Below are positions 1 to 9,347 of a DNA stretch of 64,000 nucleotides, in pieces. A program made the translations under genes and the position numbers. Source of the DNA: Lithobates sylvaticus (lineage: Eukaryota > Chordata > Amphibia > Anura > Ranidae). The stretch lies in the NCBI GenBank assembly GCA_028564925.1, contig CM053034.1, forward strand, positions 158,536,987 through 158,600,986, in the 5' to 3' direction. The notes beneath the pieces are model-generated. The model had not been told where the DNA came from, ran no database searches, and worked only from the letters and a program-made list of their open reading frames with translations. Each line of letters opens with the position of its first letter. Within the stretch, counting starts at the first letter, position 1.

Positions 1-250
1 AATGGCTAATTGGGCCCAATTTGGACATTTTCACTTAGGGGTGTACTCACTTTTGTTGCCAGCAGTTTAGATATTAATGGCTGTGTGTTGAGTTATTTTG
101 AGGAGACAGCAAATCTACACTGTTATACAACTTGTACACTCACTACTACATTGTAGCAAAGTGTAATTTCTTCAGTGTTGTCACATGAAAACATATAATA
201 AACTATTTAAAAAAATGTAAGGGGTTTATTACCTTTTGTGAGAGTTATTC
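1..250 (-). mobile_element. Tc1-like transposon, terminal fragment
   Basis: This stretch matches, with scattered differences, the non-coding segment at 48346-48510 that lies just upstream of the Tc1 transposase start at 48237 (shared phrases such as GGCTAATTGGGCCCAATTTG and TGGCTGTGTGTTGAGTT). It is therefore the 5' terminal segment of the same Tc1 family, in the same orientation, entering from the left edge of the window. It runs further toward the family's terminal repeat than the 48-kb copy does, fading after about 245. No transposase sequence is present here. Confidence 0.7.
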
Positions 251-640
251 ACAATACATATCAATAATAAATGCAATATCTTTAAAGTTTTTTTTTTCAT
301 GTTTATGGATTTGAATCATTAAGTATTAAGTTTGAATATTTTAGGGGGTATGCACACTTTTATGTTGGTTTAAGTTTTTTGTGGAAGTCTTGTGTTTTTA
401 AAGGTGCAGCAATCCTTCCCCATTTCAAAAGAACTAAGTGCAGGGTTTTAGTTGGTATATTTTTTACCACTACATTTGTCACTATATGATATCTGCTGAC
501 TCTCCAAGTGGAGCCCCAGCCAGGGTCTAAACACCTAACCCCAAAACTATTTTTAAGTATATCCCATAAGAAAGGAGTAGAAATGGTGCATTATTGAGTT
601 GCTCTACCAAATTTTGACATTAAACATCTTTCTTTTTAAT
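251..640. other. Unassigned AT-rich spacer
   Basis: I see no gene, array or terminal repeat here. The stretch is AT-rich with short T runs and separates the Tc1 end from the Penelope-like remnant. Confidence 0.5.
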
Positions 641-1665
641 GCTATAGGCCTACCACCAGTTATAGGGGCGGCAAAGGGGACCTGTTGTGCGTCATCGTAT
701 GACAACCTGTACTTAGGGGGTGGGAAAGGGCCTTATTCTCTGATGACGCCTCATCGATGTATCTGCACCACATACCATTGTGGCGCAGGTACATTGATGA
801 CATCTTCATTATGTGGACTGGCTTGCATGATAAGCTATTAGGCTTTATGTCACACCTTTCTGTGAATGAATTTAACCTTAGATTTACTATGCAAGCAAGT
901 CAACAACAGATCGCCTTTCCTGATGTACTTAAATTAGCCAATCCAGATGGCTCATTATTCACCACTCTGTATCATAAGGAAAAGGCAGGTAATGCTATAT
1001 TACACGCCATGAGTATCCACCCTGCCCCCCTCGTAGGAAGCATCCCTTACAGCCTATACCTTAGGTGGCAGAGGAACTGCACCAGGGAGATGGACTTCAA
1101 AATTGAATCTAAAGCACTTACCCTATCAAACTTTTCAAGAAATCCTATCAAAGAGCTACACAATAGAAAAGAGAATCTTTTATTTTCTTCAAAACCACAA
1201 AAAACCTCTAGTAGAACTAAAATAACCACAAAGTTTAGTGCCGATCAAAACCAATTCCACCAAATCCTCAGATGTAATTGCCATTTTCTCATGGAAGATG
1301 AGGTTATCTCTAAATTTGTCCATAGCCATTATTAACCTTTGGATACTATGGACGGGTATGTGAGAAAAAAACTGTACATTTAGATGTGGGGGTTGTGACC
1401 AATGCCTCTGGATTAGTGAAGGGGAATGTTTCACTCTCTCTCGGGGAGGCATTCTTAATTCCAGACACCATGTTGACTGCCAGATTGTTGGGGTAGTAAA
1501 CCTCATGACCTGCACCTGCGGCGCTTTTTACATTGATAAGATGAAAAGAACCTTTAACCGGCAGGTACAGGGTCATCTTAATTACAGGGTCATACTATAT
1601 GGATTACTATACACACCCATTGGTGAGCATGTGGGACAAGTACATTGTCATGATATTGATACATA
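641..1665 (+). mobile_element. Penelope-like retroelement (GIY-YIG type), 3' half of the coding region
   Basis: The plus strand encodes the C-terminal half of a Penelope-like reverse transcriptase followed by a GIY-YIG endonuclease. Visible signatures in order are GTCCASSYDNLYLG (the family's G-x-x-x-APSYAN-type motif, about 685-725), YIDDIFIMW (the catalytic YxDD box, about 790-815), a typical IAFPDV / TTLYHKEKAGN / SIPYSLYLRWQRNC series up to about 1080, and CTCGAFYIDK near 1512-1545, which is the GIY-YIG core. The Neptune lineage in frogs and fish has this layout. The reading frame changes along the remnant, so this is a dead partial copy. Its 5' half is absent. Confidence 0.8.
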
Positions 1666-2442
1666 AAAATTATAAATCATGTAAAATACACGCCCCATGG
1701 AGCATTCAGATCAAAATTTCTCATACTTTCCCCCCAAAAAAAGTCTCTTGGTCAATAACTAATTAAACCAAGATTCTTAAATTGTCTAAATAAGGAATTA
1801 CCTCATAAACACGGAATAGACTTTTGAACACAAACATCTGTGTTGACCCAGTTTGGAACTGCAAGTGCAAATAAGGTTTCAAACTTGTTCAACAGTACAG
1901 CAGGAGTTCAATGTTGAGAGACTCTCACCTTCCATATCAGCAAATAAAAATATTTGATGAAAGACCCAAGCTTGAGAAAAGATTACACTTCATGCGAGAA
2001 ACCAAACAAGTGTTGCCAGACCCCAGAAGACAATTGACTATTGGGAATTGTCCTCCCATAAAGACAACCAGTGTTTATTCAGCTTTGAATCAAGTCAGTA
2101 AAGGAAAAAGTGTTAATTGTATACCAAAGGAACTAAGTTTCAATCTGAAATAAAAATCCCAATATATATGGAAACAAAATATATATATATTACGGATGAT
2201 AAAAGGCAAGATGAAGAGGTCAAACTATGAGACACCACATCCCAAATAAGGAAAATTCAGAACACAGGGCTAAGAGGTAACAAACCTCGGGACTTTTAAT
2301 GGTGTCAAATGTACAGGTCAAAACACCAAAAATAGTAAAAATACACAAATTTTATTACCAAAATGGTAAAAACATGAGAAAGAGAACGCAATAATACATC
2401 CATAGCAAAGGATAGATAAATGATTCAAACATGTGTATATAA
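1666..2442. other. Unassigned, AT-rich; may include the 3' tail of the Penelope-like element
   Basis: No recognised coding sequence. An 80-codon open frame at 1911-2153 has no family features I know and sits in AT-rich DNA, so I do not call it a gene. A short TATATATA tract lies at about 2180-2190. Confidence 0.4.
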
Positions 2443-2500
2443 GGCACTACCACTCGACATGTTTCACTCGTTAGAGTTTCTTCAGAAGATTGATGGTGTG
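2443..2500 (-). ncRNA. Hammerhead-ribozyme-like motif (Penelope pLTR type)
   Basis: Read on the minus strand the segment contains CTGAAGA (fits the CUGANGA core), a stem ACTC/GAGT with a four-base loop, then GAAAC, then ATGTC. Flanking arms CTT/GAG, ACCA/TGGT and CAC/GTG can pair as stem I with an internal loop. Core order and spacing match the minimal type-I hammerheads described in Penelope-like elements, and a Penelope-like remnant lies 0.8 kb upstream on the other strand. One extra base precedes stem II, so activity is uncertain. Confidence 0.5.
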
Positions 2501-2968
2501 ACTCTTTTATATGCTGAAATAACAAAACATAGTTATGAATGCCTATAGAGTAAATGCATCATAGCGAAGGAAGACATATTGGCTTAGTGATAAAAGGGAA
2601 CTAAGCAGCATTTGTAAACAGCAACAAAAATGTCAGGATTACAAGGACATAGAAACAAATGATCAAAAATGGAAACAGGTCTCACCACAATTGCTTGAAT
2701 TGCAAAGACTGATGTAAGTAAGAAAAAACGATTGAAAGATAGAGACAACCATTCAGCCAAGCGGAGCCGTCCAAAATGCTTGCAGAGAGCAGCAATACTA
2801 ATAATAAATCTATAAAAAATATATATAGATGTATGTAAACCTTTTAAAACAGGGCATTTAAATGAGATGGCTAAGCAGGGAGGAATAAAAAAGCATCCCA
2901 ATTTAGCAATAATTACCTTAATATATAATAAAGGTTGAATCAATATAATGAGGATAAGCAACTTGCTG
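2501..2968. other. Unassigned spacer
   Basis: AT-rich DNA without a supported feature. It is the sequence into which the hAT element at 2977 inserted. Confidence 0.4.
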
Positions 2969-4339
2969 GTATAGAGTAGGGATGAGCCGAACACCCCCGG
3001 GTTCGGTTCGCACCAGAACCTGCGAACGGACCGAAAGTTTGCACGAACATTCGAACCCTATTAATTACAATGGACGCAAACGTTCGAAATCAAAAGTGCT
3101 AATTTTAAAGGCTAATATGCATGTTATTGTCATAAAAAGTGTTTGGGGACCTGGGTCCTGCCCCAGGGGACATGTATCAATGCAAAAATGTTTTTTAAAA
3201 ACTGCCGTTTTTTCAGGAGCAGTGATTTTAATGTTTAATGTGAAACAATAAAAGTGTAATATTCCTTTAAATTTCGTACCTGGGGGGTGTCTATAGTATG
3301 CCTGTGAAGGGGCGCATGTTTCCCGTGCTTAGAACTGTCCCTGCACAAAGTGTCATTTTTGCAGGAAAAAAAGCTATTTAAAATCACTCGCGGCTAATGT
3401 ATTTCCGGCCTCCGTAATACAGAGAACAGTCATTCATTGAAAGTCATTGATAAAAAAAAAAGCGTGGGGGTCCCCCCAAATTCAATTATCAGGCCCTTCA
3501 GGTCTGCTATGGATATTAAGGGGAACCCCGCTTCAAATTTAAAAAAAAAATGACGTAGGGGTCCCCCTAAATATCCATACCAGACCCTTCAGGTCTGGGA
3601 TGGATTTTAAGGGGAACCCCGGCCAAAAAAAAAATGGTGTGGGGTCCCCCTCAAAATCCATACCAGACCCTTATCCGAGCACGCAACTTAACAGGCCGCA
3701 GGAAAAGAGGGGGGGACGAGAGCGGCCCCCCTCCCTCCTGAACCGTACCAGGCCACATGCCCCAACATTGGGAGGGTGCTTTGGGGGTCTGTGACCCCTC
3801 AAAGCACCATGTCCCCATGTTGATGAGGACAAGGGCCTCTTCCCCACAACCCTGGCCATTGGTTGTGGGGGTCTGCGGGCGGGGGGCTAATCGGAATCTG
3901 GAAGCCCCCTTTAACAAGGGGACCCCCAGATCCCCCCCCCCCCTGTGTGAAATGGTAAGGGAGTACAAAAGTACCCCTACCATTTCACCCAAAAAGTGAC
4001 AAAAATGGTAAAAATTACAGGAGACGGTCTTTGAAAATTCCTTTATCACAGGCACAGCAGATATCACTGACAACGTCACTGACTAACGCCGGAACACATT
4101 ATTGCTCTCCTCGCCGCTGGCTCTATGATTGGCCAAGCATGCGGGGGTCACAGTGCATGCTTGGCCAATCATCAGCCAGCAATGCACTGTGACTGGCGCA
4201 GTGCATTGTGGACCGTTCGCATCACACGAATTTGATGCGAACGGCCCACATAGTTTTGGGCTCGACGAGCGGTCGAACGGCCGATGTTCGATTCGAACAT
4301 GGGTTCGAATCGAACACCTGGCCCATCCCTAGTATAGAG
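2969..4339 (-). mobile_element. Non-autonomous hAT element with 8-bp target duplication
   Basis: The element runs from TAGGGATGAGCC (2977) to GGCCCATCCCTA (ending 4331) and is flanked by perfect GTATAGAG duplications at 2969-2976 and 4332-4339. An 8-bp duplication and short TAGGGATG inverted ends are hAT hallmarks. Its left end matches the 3' terminus, and its right end the 5' terminus, of the giant hAT elements at 16187-41817, so it is a 1,355-bp internally deleted relative lying in minus orientation. It carries no transposase. The right 250 bp hold GC-rich inverted motifs (GCATGC, CGAACATGGGTTCG) that can fold. Confidence 0.85.
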
Positions 4340-4433
4340 ATAGATGAATGAAGGACATCACAAGCACCAGCATCTGGATAAATCCAAACATTGGTTGACA
4401 AATGCACTTGAATAAGAATGTCAACAGTCTAAA

Positions 4434-4700
4434 GCCCCATACACACGGTCGGATTTTCCGATGGATTCTGTCCTATCGGACAATGTTGTCGTAAATTCCG
4501 ACCGTGTGTAGGCACCATCGGACAGTTTCCATCGGATTGTCCGACGGACAAAGTTCTATCTCCTGCTGGATAGATTTTTCGACAACAAAGTCCGATCACA
4601 CCAATTCCGATCGTGTGTAGCGTAGTCCGACGGACAAAGAAATTCTGTGACGGAAGCGCTCGGTCAGGTAAAACTACCGTTCCTAATCGACACAGCACAT
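4434..4700. repeat. Harbinger-type left terminal region
   Basis: The segment begins AAGCCCCATACACACGGTCG and is rich in short inverted copies of TCCGA/TCGGA and of ACACACGGTCGGA / TCCGACCGTGTGT. This is the kind of end I associate with ranid PIF/Harbinger elements. It lies upstream of Harbinger accessory genes, and a diverged partner end is seen near 14792-14826. The precise border and a 3-bp duplication cannot be fixed by eye. Confidence 0.5.
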
Positions 4701-5165
4701 TCGTCACGCTGCAATGTTAAAATGTCTTTAATGCAGCGCATTCTCTTTTTCTTTACAATGCAAGAAGAATGAGGTGTTTTAGCTGCTCCTATTTACCCTC
4801 ACTTCTCACAAACTTATTTCTTTATTCGTTTTCAGGATTTCTAGACTAGATGTTTATTTTTCCTCAGATCGTAAAAGAATCTTTGTTATATTTTTTGGAT
4901 GATTTGTCATTTTTTTTTTTGGAATACATATTTTCAGGATAATTTATTTAGATTTTTGAGGGGGGTTGTGTGTCTCAATTTAGCAAAACAACATTATTAA
5001 CATTTGTATTTGTTGCTTAAATTTACTAGTTTGTTTGTTGTTGGTGCCCCTTGTTAATTGGACTTTATTATTTGTGAAATGTACCTGCCTACTTACAAAT
5101 AAACTGTCATTGTAGAAAAGTAAAACACATAGGCAATGGTTATTTCAAATCAAAAATACCTTTAT
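4701..5165. other. AT-rich spacer inside the Harbinger region
   Basis: Nothing recognisable: T-rich runs, no arrays and no convincing open frame. Confidence 0.4.
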
Positions 5166-5415
5166 TTAGGTCTCAGCAACAAACCAAAGAGGAACGCAGC
5201 GATGGAGAAACTTGGGGAATTTGCAAAGCCTTGGACACCCACGGCAAACATAATTTTTGAAGCTTCTAAAATTGGTGGCCTGAGGAGTACCTATCTAAAT
5301 AATAAGGGAGTGCTATCTGGTCCTGAAGTCCAAAACATCCGGAACTGCAGCAGATGCCATCTAGGTCCCCAGGCTCTGGTCCTACTAGAGGCTCCATCTT
5401 CTCTCAGACCAGACT
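5166..5415 (+). pseudogene. MADF-domain gene fragment, inverted relative to the main copy
   Basis: The plus strand reads SNKPKRNAAMEKLGEFAKP and then GGLRSTY, the same motif series as the MADF protein encoded on the minus strand at 6596-5434 (SNKPKRYAAMKKLVEFVKP ... GSLRSTY). A decayed stretch around 5370-5415 resembles the LWYYERLHFL part. Only the domain core survives. It faces the C-terminal end of the minus-strand copy head-on at about 5430, which points to a second decayed copy or an inversion inside the Harbinger element. Confidence 0.6.
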
Positions 5416-5433
5416 GAATCCAGGTCGTCACTC

Positions 5434-6596
5434 TCAGGTCTTCCTTGTACGCTTCCTTCCACGCTGTGGTGCTAGTGGGGTGGCAGAAGGAGGAGGAGGC
5501 GGAGCATGGTCCCTATCGCAAAAACATGTGTGAGTGGGGTCATCCCCCCAGCCATACCCTTATTTAGGACCTTGAGAATGACCCCCTCACACATGCTGCG
5601 TTGCCCCACCTCCATACCCATTATTTTTGTGGCAACCAAGGAGCCAAAGGCCTCCTCGTAGGTGGGTGTGACATGTAGGGAGGCTGAAGCCTCTCTGATC
5701 AGCCGGAGCGCTGACTCTCCCACCTCCCCCACCCTTCTCGCCCTTTTGTAGGGAAGGCGGAGGGGAGGGACTTGGGAGACAGTCAGGCTCCTACGCCTAC
5801 CCCCCTCTTGGCTGCCACTACCCACCTCTTGGCTGCCACTAACCCCTGCCTCCTCCTGACTGCCACATTCCACAGCCACCTCCTGGCTGAGGTCTTCCTG
5901 TGTATGAAAAAGGAATTTGTTCATCAAACACACACAATTTTCATCTAGTGACTGTTGCAAAATGTTTACAAATAGAAAACCATACAATTCTCAGCCCAGC
6001 AGTTTATATTCTTGCCCCAAATGTCTCCAACACTACTGTCTGTTGATATGTCAAACACGTTTAGGAACTAAGCAAATGGGGATCCTGAATTAAGTGAACA
6101 TCATTCATTATTCCCAAAAATGGTTACAAAACTACTATACCTGCCACAAGCTGGGCTCCTCCACATCTTCCAGACTGGAAGGCCCAGGTTGCTCCTCGGA
6201 AGTCTCATCAGGGGGGGCGTGCATGGAAGGACGCGTGCAAGGAAGAGTCGAGAGTGACTTCCTGACATCAGCCTAGTCTTTGAGAAAATGGAGCCTCTCA
6301 TAGTACCAGAGCGTGGGGACATAGACCTCATCTGCTGCAACTCCAGATGCTTGGGGCTTCAGGACCTTATTGCGCTCCCTGAAATAGGTACTCCTCAGGC
6401 TGCCAATATTTAGTCTTAACTTCTCCACGGTTGCCGTGGGGATCGTTGGCTTTACAAATTCCACAAGTTTCTTCATGGCTGCGTACCTCTTTGGTTTGTT
6501 GCTGTAATCTCTGTGTTTAGCCTGCCATAATAGGGGCATTTCCCTATACTTATCAATGAAGAGGGGGAGAAAACTCACGTCGTTGAATCCCTCCAT
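5434..6596 (-). pseudogene. Harbinger-associated MADF (Adf-1-type Myb/SANT-like) protein, two exons, broken
   Basis: Exon 1 (6596-6141) starts MEGFNDVSFLPLFIDKYREM and carries a MADF DNA-binding domain over about residues 10-95 (PLLWQAKHRDYSNKPKRY, GSLRSTYFRERNKV, LWYYERLHFL). It ends CAG at a GTATAG donor. Exon 2 starts at 5897 after a TACACAG acceptor, is Ser/Gln/Glu-rich, then has a conserved tail (FGSLVATKIMGMEVGQRSMC). The introns keep phase 0. Two lesions are visible: a TAG in place of a probable CAG codon right after HFLKD in exon 1, and a frameshift near 5525, after which the natural tail RGRKRTRKT ends at 5434. Such proteins accompany Harbinger transposases and probably help DNA binding. 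Start chosen at the first ATG of the exon. Confidence 0.7.
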
Positions 6597-6908
6597 AATC
6601 TCTGCAAGACACAACACCACACAAAAACACTATAAATAATGTCAGGCTAAACTCTCCTAATCTTCTCCATAAATAAGCCTCAAGGTCTAATCAGTCTAGG
6701 CTAGTTATGTACCAAGTTCAAATTGTACCTTCGTTCTAGCGATCGTCTCGTGCGTGAGCTTTCTCTCCCCTCGTCTCACAGATCGTGGCTACGACACAGG
6801 CGTGTGACGTTTTATATACAGTGCGCATACGTCAAACTCCGCCCGCCCCTGATGATCTTTCTCGTCTATTTCCCACCCCTTCTCTTTACGGCGCAGTGGG
6901 GAGAGCAC
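6597..6908. promoter_or_regulatory. Divergent intergenic region between MADF and Myb-like genes
   Basis: About 310 bp separate the two divergent starts (6596 minus, 6909 plus). It contains GATCGTCTCGTGCGTGAGC, an ACAGATCGTGGCTACGACAC palindromic patch and TTTTATATACAGTGCGC (about 6810-6828), a plausible TATA box for the plus-strand gene. A TCTTGCAG acceptor just upstream of the MADF start (minus strand, 6602-6609) suggests a 5' non-coding exon there. A bidirectional promoter is inferred from the arrangement only. Confidence 0.45.
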
Positions 6909-8271
6909 ATGGCAGGGACACAGCAGGTGCGCCCCAAATATTACACCAACGAGGAGGAGGACGAGGAAAGGCCGGAGGCAGAAACGTCCCGATCCCGGAG
7001 CCTGAAATTCAAGGCCTCCAATATGTCATTTGGAGAAATGTTGGAGATGGTGGACATATTAAAGAGGAGCGACTATGATGGGAAGTATGGGCCTTACCTC
7101 AACCCCAATATCCGAAAGGCCAAGATCATGTCTAAAGTTGTGAGGAGGCTGTACAATCATTTTGGGGTACAACGATCCAAGGAGCAACTGAGGAAACGCT
7201 GGTCAGACCTGAAACTGAGGGAGCCCGATCAGTACAGAAAGATCAAGCGAGTTCTTCAAAAAAGTAAGTAGTTTGTGTTTTGTGTTTGATTTTTTGCTTG
7301 CATACTGCTCCATGTGTTTGTATTTTTTCAATGTTGTACATTAGAAAATGGCCACTTTCATGTTCGTCTGTGCATTCGATCGTACTCAACCTCGATCTTT
7401 CTGCCACTGTCATGTTCGTGTGTGTCCATTCGATCGTACTCAACCTCGATCGTTCGGCCACTTATAATACGAGGTTTGGTGAAGTTTTTAGTGAAAGGAA
7501 GTTGGTTCTTAATAGAGATGTCATCAAGAATGTCAAGCTAATTTATTCAATGTAAAGGAGAGGTCACTCAGTAGCTGTTTACCCATCTGGACTCTAGAGC
7601 ACTAGTGCTGGGACACCCAAACCCCCTTTTTATTATGCTTTTCCAGACATGTGCTCCAGTGGATACTAGAGGGGTGTCTCCATCAGACAAACTTCTACCA
7701 AAAAGCTAGTAAGTTTAGCACCTTTACAAAGTGACTACATTCATGTTGTTGTCATTTGTAACTGGCCAACCAAAAATATTGTCCCTCACTTTCAAGCAAT
7801 GTTTGACATTTCCTATTTCTGCCCTCAATAGATTGTGGTGCTAAATCTTCCTTTTGTACATTCTCATAGGGGAGCGAAAACTCGGGATGTTTGAGGAAAC
7901 CAGAAAACCTACACCTCCCAAAGAAGGGGAAAGACCAGAAGCAGAGGAGGAGGAGGAGGAGGAGGAGGAAGGAGAGATCATAGAAGTTGGAGAACTTGTC
8001 ACCACAACAGGTGAGTGTGGGAGAACACAGCTACTGGTAAGCTAATCAATGTATGCCTGCCTCATTTCCAAGAGACATATATTTTTTTTGTTGTTTTTTT
8101 TTAGGTGACGTGGATGTTGTGGAAGAAGAATCGCACTTTACCACTGAAAGTGCCCACGTACTCATCGGGGAGATAATGGTCTGCAATCGAGATCTAGATG
8201 AGATAAAGCAAAACATCAATGATGTTCAACAAAAATTAAAGAACATCATTGATGTTTTAGGGAAAATCTGA
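6909..8271 (+). CDS. Harbinger Myb/SANT-like DNA-binding protein, three exons
   Basis: Exons 6909-7263, 7870-8010 and 8105-8271 join in consistent phase 1 with good signals (A|GTAAGTAG, TCATAG|GGG, CAG|GTGAGT, TTTTAG|GTG) to give about 220 residues. Residues about 35-115 form a Myb/SANT-like domain of the Harbinger companion type (FGEMLEMVDILKRSDYDGKY ... QLRKRWSDLKLREPDQYRKI). A run of glutamates follows in exon 2, and exon 3 is a short amphipathic helix (EIKQNINDVQQKLKNIIDVL) fit for a coiled coil. In known Harbinger systems such a protein recruits the transposase to the nucleus and the ends. No lesion is seen, so this gene may be intact. The ATG at 6909 opens MAGTQQVRPKYYTNEEED. An upstream in-frame ATG at 6723 lies in the promoter-like stretch and is less likely. 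Confidence 0.75.
7363..7462 (+). repeat. Two-copy tandem duplication in intron 1
   Basis: The phrase ATTCGATCGTACTCAACCTC recurs about 60 bp apart, each time after TGTTCGTSTGTG and before CGATCKTTCKGCCACT. The direct duplication lies inside the first intron of the Myb-like gene. Confidence 0.7.
7636..7712 (+). other. Possible cryptic or decayed exon in intron 1
   Basis: TTATGCTTTTCCAG at about 7633-7646 looks like an acceptor, and CTAGTAAGT near 7706-7714 like a donor. The enclosed 60 bases are open in one frame (TCAPVDTRGVSPSDKLLPKS) but that frame does not join exon 1, and the joining frame holds a stop. I leave it out of the gene model. Confidence 0.25.
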
Positions 8272-8341
8272 AAACGCACCAAGTAATTAATAACACACAT
8301 TTGTGGCTGTTTGTGACCACATTTGCAACTTAAGAAATGTG

Positions 8342-8597
8342 TGAAATTTGGAACATGCACACATTGTGTCCACATGTGCTAGCTCCCATCATGGTGGATG
8401 AATGAAAATGTTTTTTTGGGGGTGCAACCACTTTAGTAACTACTAAAGTGTGTGTGTGGTGAAGGGGTTGCACCCCCAAAACACGTCCATTGATCCCCAT
8501 GATGGGAAATGGCACTTTTGAACATTCTAGGCATGTGTTTTACCATCTAATGTCCATTTTCAGACCCAAATTGTGTGCATGTTCTAAATTTCCAGTT
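8342..8597. repeat. Foldback (inverted repeat) of about 255 bp
   Basis: Left-arm elements GAAATTTGGAACATGCACAC, CCCATCATGG and GGGGGTGCAACC are matched in reverse on the right by GTGTGCATGTTCTAAATTTC, CCATGATGGG and GGTTGCACCCCC. The fold closes on the near-palindrome CTTTAGTAACTACTAAAG at 8431-8448. It is either a small foldback MITE or a hairpin in the shared 3' region between the Myb-like gene and the convergent transposase. Confidence 0.7.
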
Positions 8598-9347
8598 TCC
8601 AGGGGTGACACCCCATGTGATGAAGGCAAGATCAAACACACTTTGAACATATAGTCATGTCTGATCTTGTCTTCACTTTAGAAAGTTGAACTTTGCAAGA
8701 TCCTATGTTCTGTTTTGCTCCATGCCTGGTTTTAACAAATGCGGAATGTTTGTAAACAATGTTGGAAAGAACCAAGATCTTGTCAGTTTTGCCAAGAAGT
8801 TTGGAAACGCACTTGTGAATGTGTTGCAAGTAAACTTTTTTTAATTTTCTAAATGTGTAGCTTCCTTATTGAAAAACACAAAAGCATTATGTATGTCAAA
8901 TGTAAAGGATTTGGGGGGCAATGGGTGTTATTTACTAAAGGCAATTCCAGTTTGCACTGCAAGTGTATTTTCCAGGGCACTTTTGCACTGCACTTGTAGA
9001 GCATAGTGGATTTGACTTATGTAAATGACACCCACAGTGCTTTGTACGAAAACACGTAGCACACCATTTTTGGGAATACACACATGTCTGACATGGTGAT
9101 GAAAAGGAGTATTTTGGGTGTCAGTTATGCACTACAAACCTTATCTAGACAAAAGATTAGGTATCACACACACAACATGAGAAGATTCTTTTTGGGAAGA
9201 AGAGACTGTTACCTCCTTTTGCCCAGAAAGTGCCTTCTCACTGTTGAAGCTAAAGGACAACAATGTATATCTCAAATAAGCTAGAATATGGAAATGAGAA
9301 AAAAATCATAGGTTTGTTTAAAAAATATATTTATAAAAAAATGCCTC
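8598..9347. other. Spacer between convergent Harbinger genes
   Basis: No gene. A short inverted pair (AAGATCAAACACAC / TGATCTTGTCTTC, about 8625-8675) is present. The rest is ordinary AT-rich DNA that would hold the 3' UTRs of the two convergent genes. Confidence 0.5.

Noticed and set aside
1911-2153. 80-codon open frame
   Set aside because: AT-rich, no recognisable motif, no promoter or partner. Not distinguishable from chance.
3651-4079. Proline-rich frames inside the 2977-4331 element
   Set aside because: Non-coding GC-rich body of a non-autonomous hAT. Frames on both strands, no known domain.
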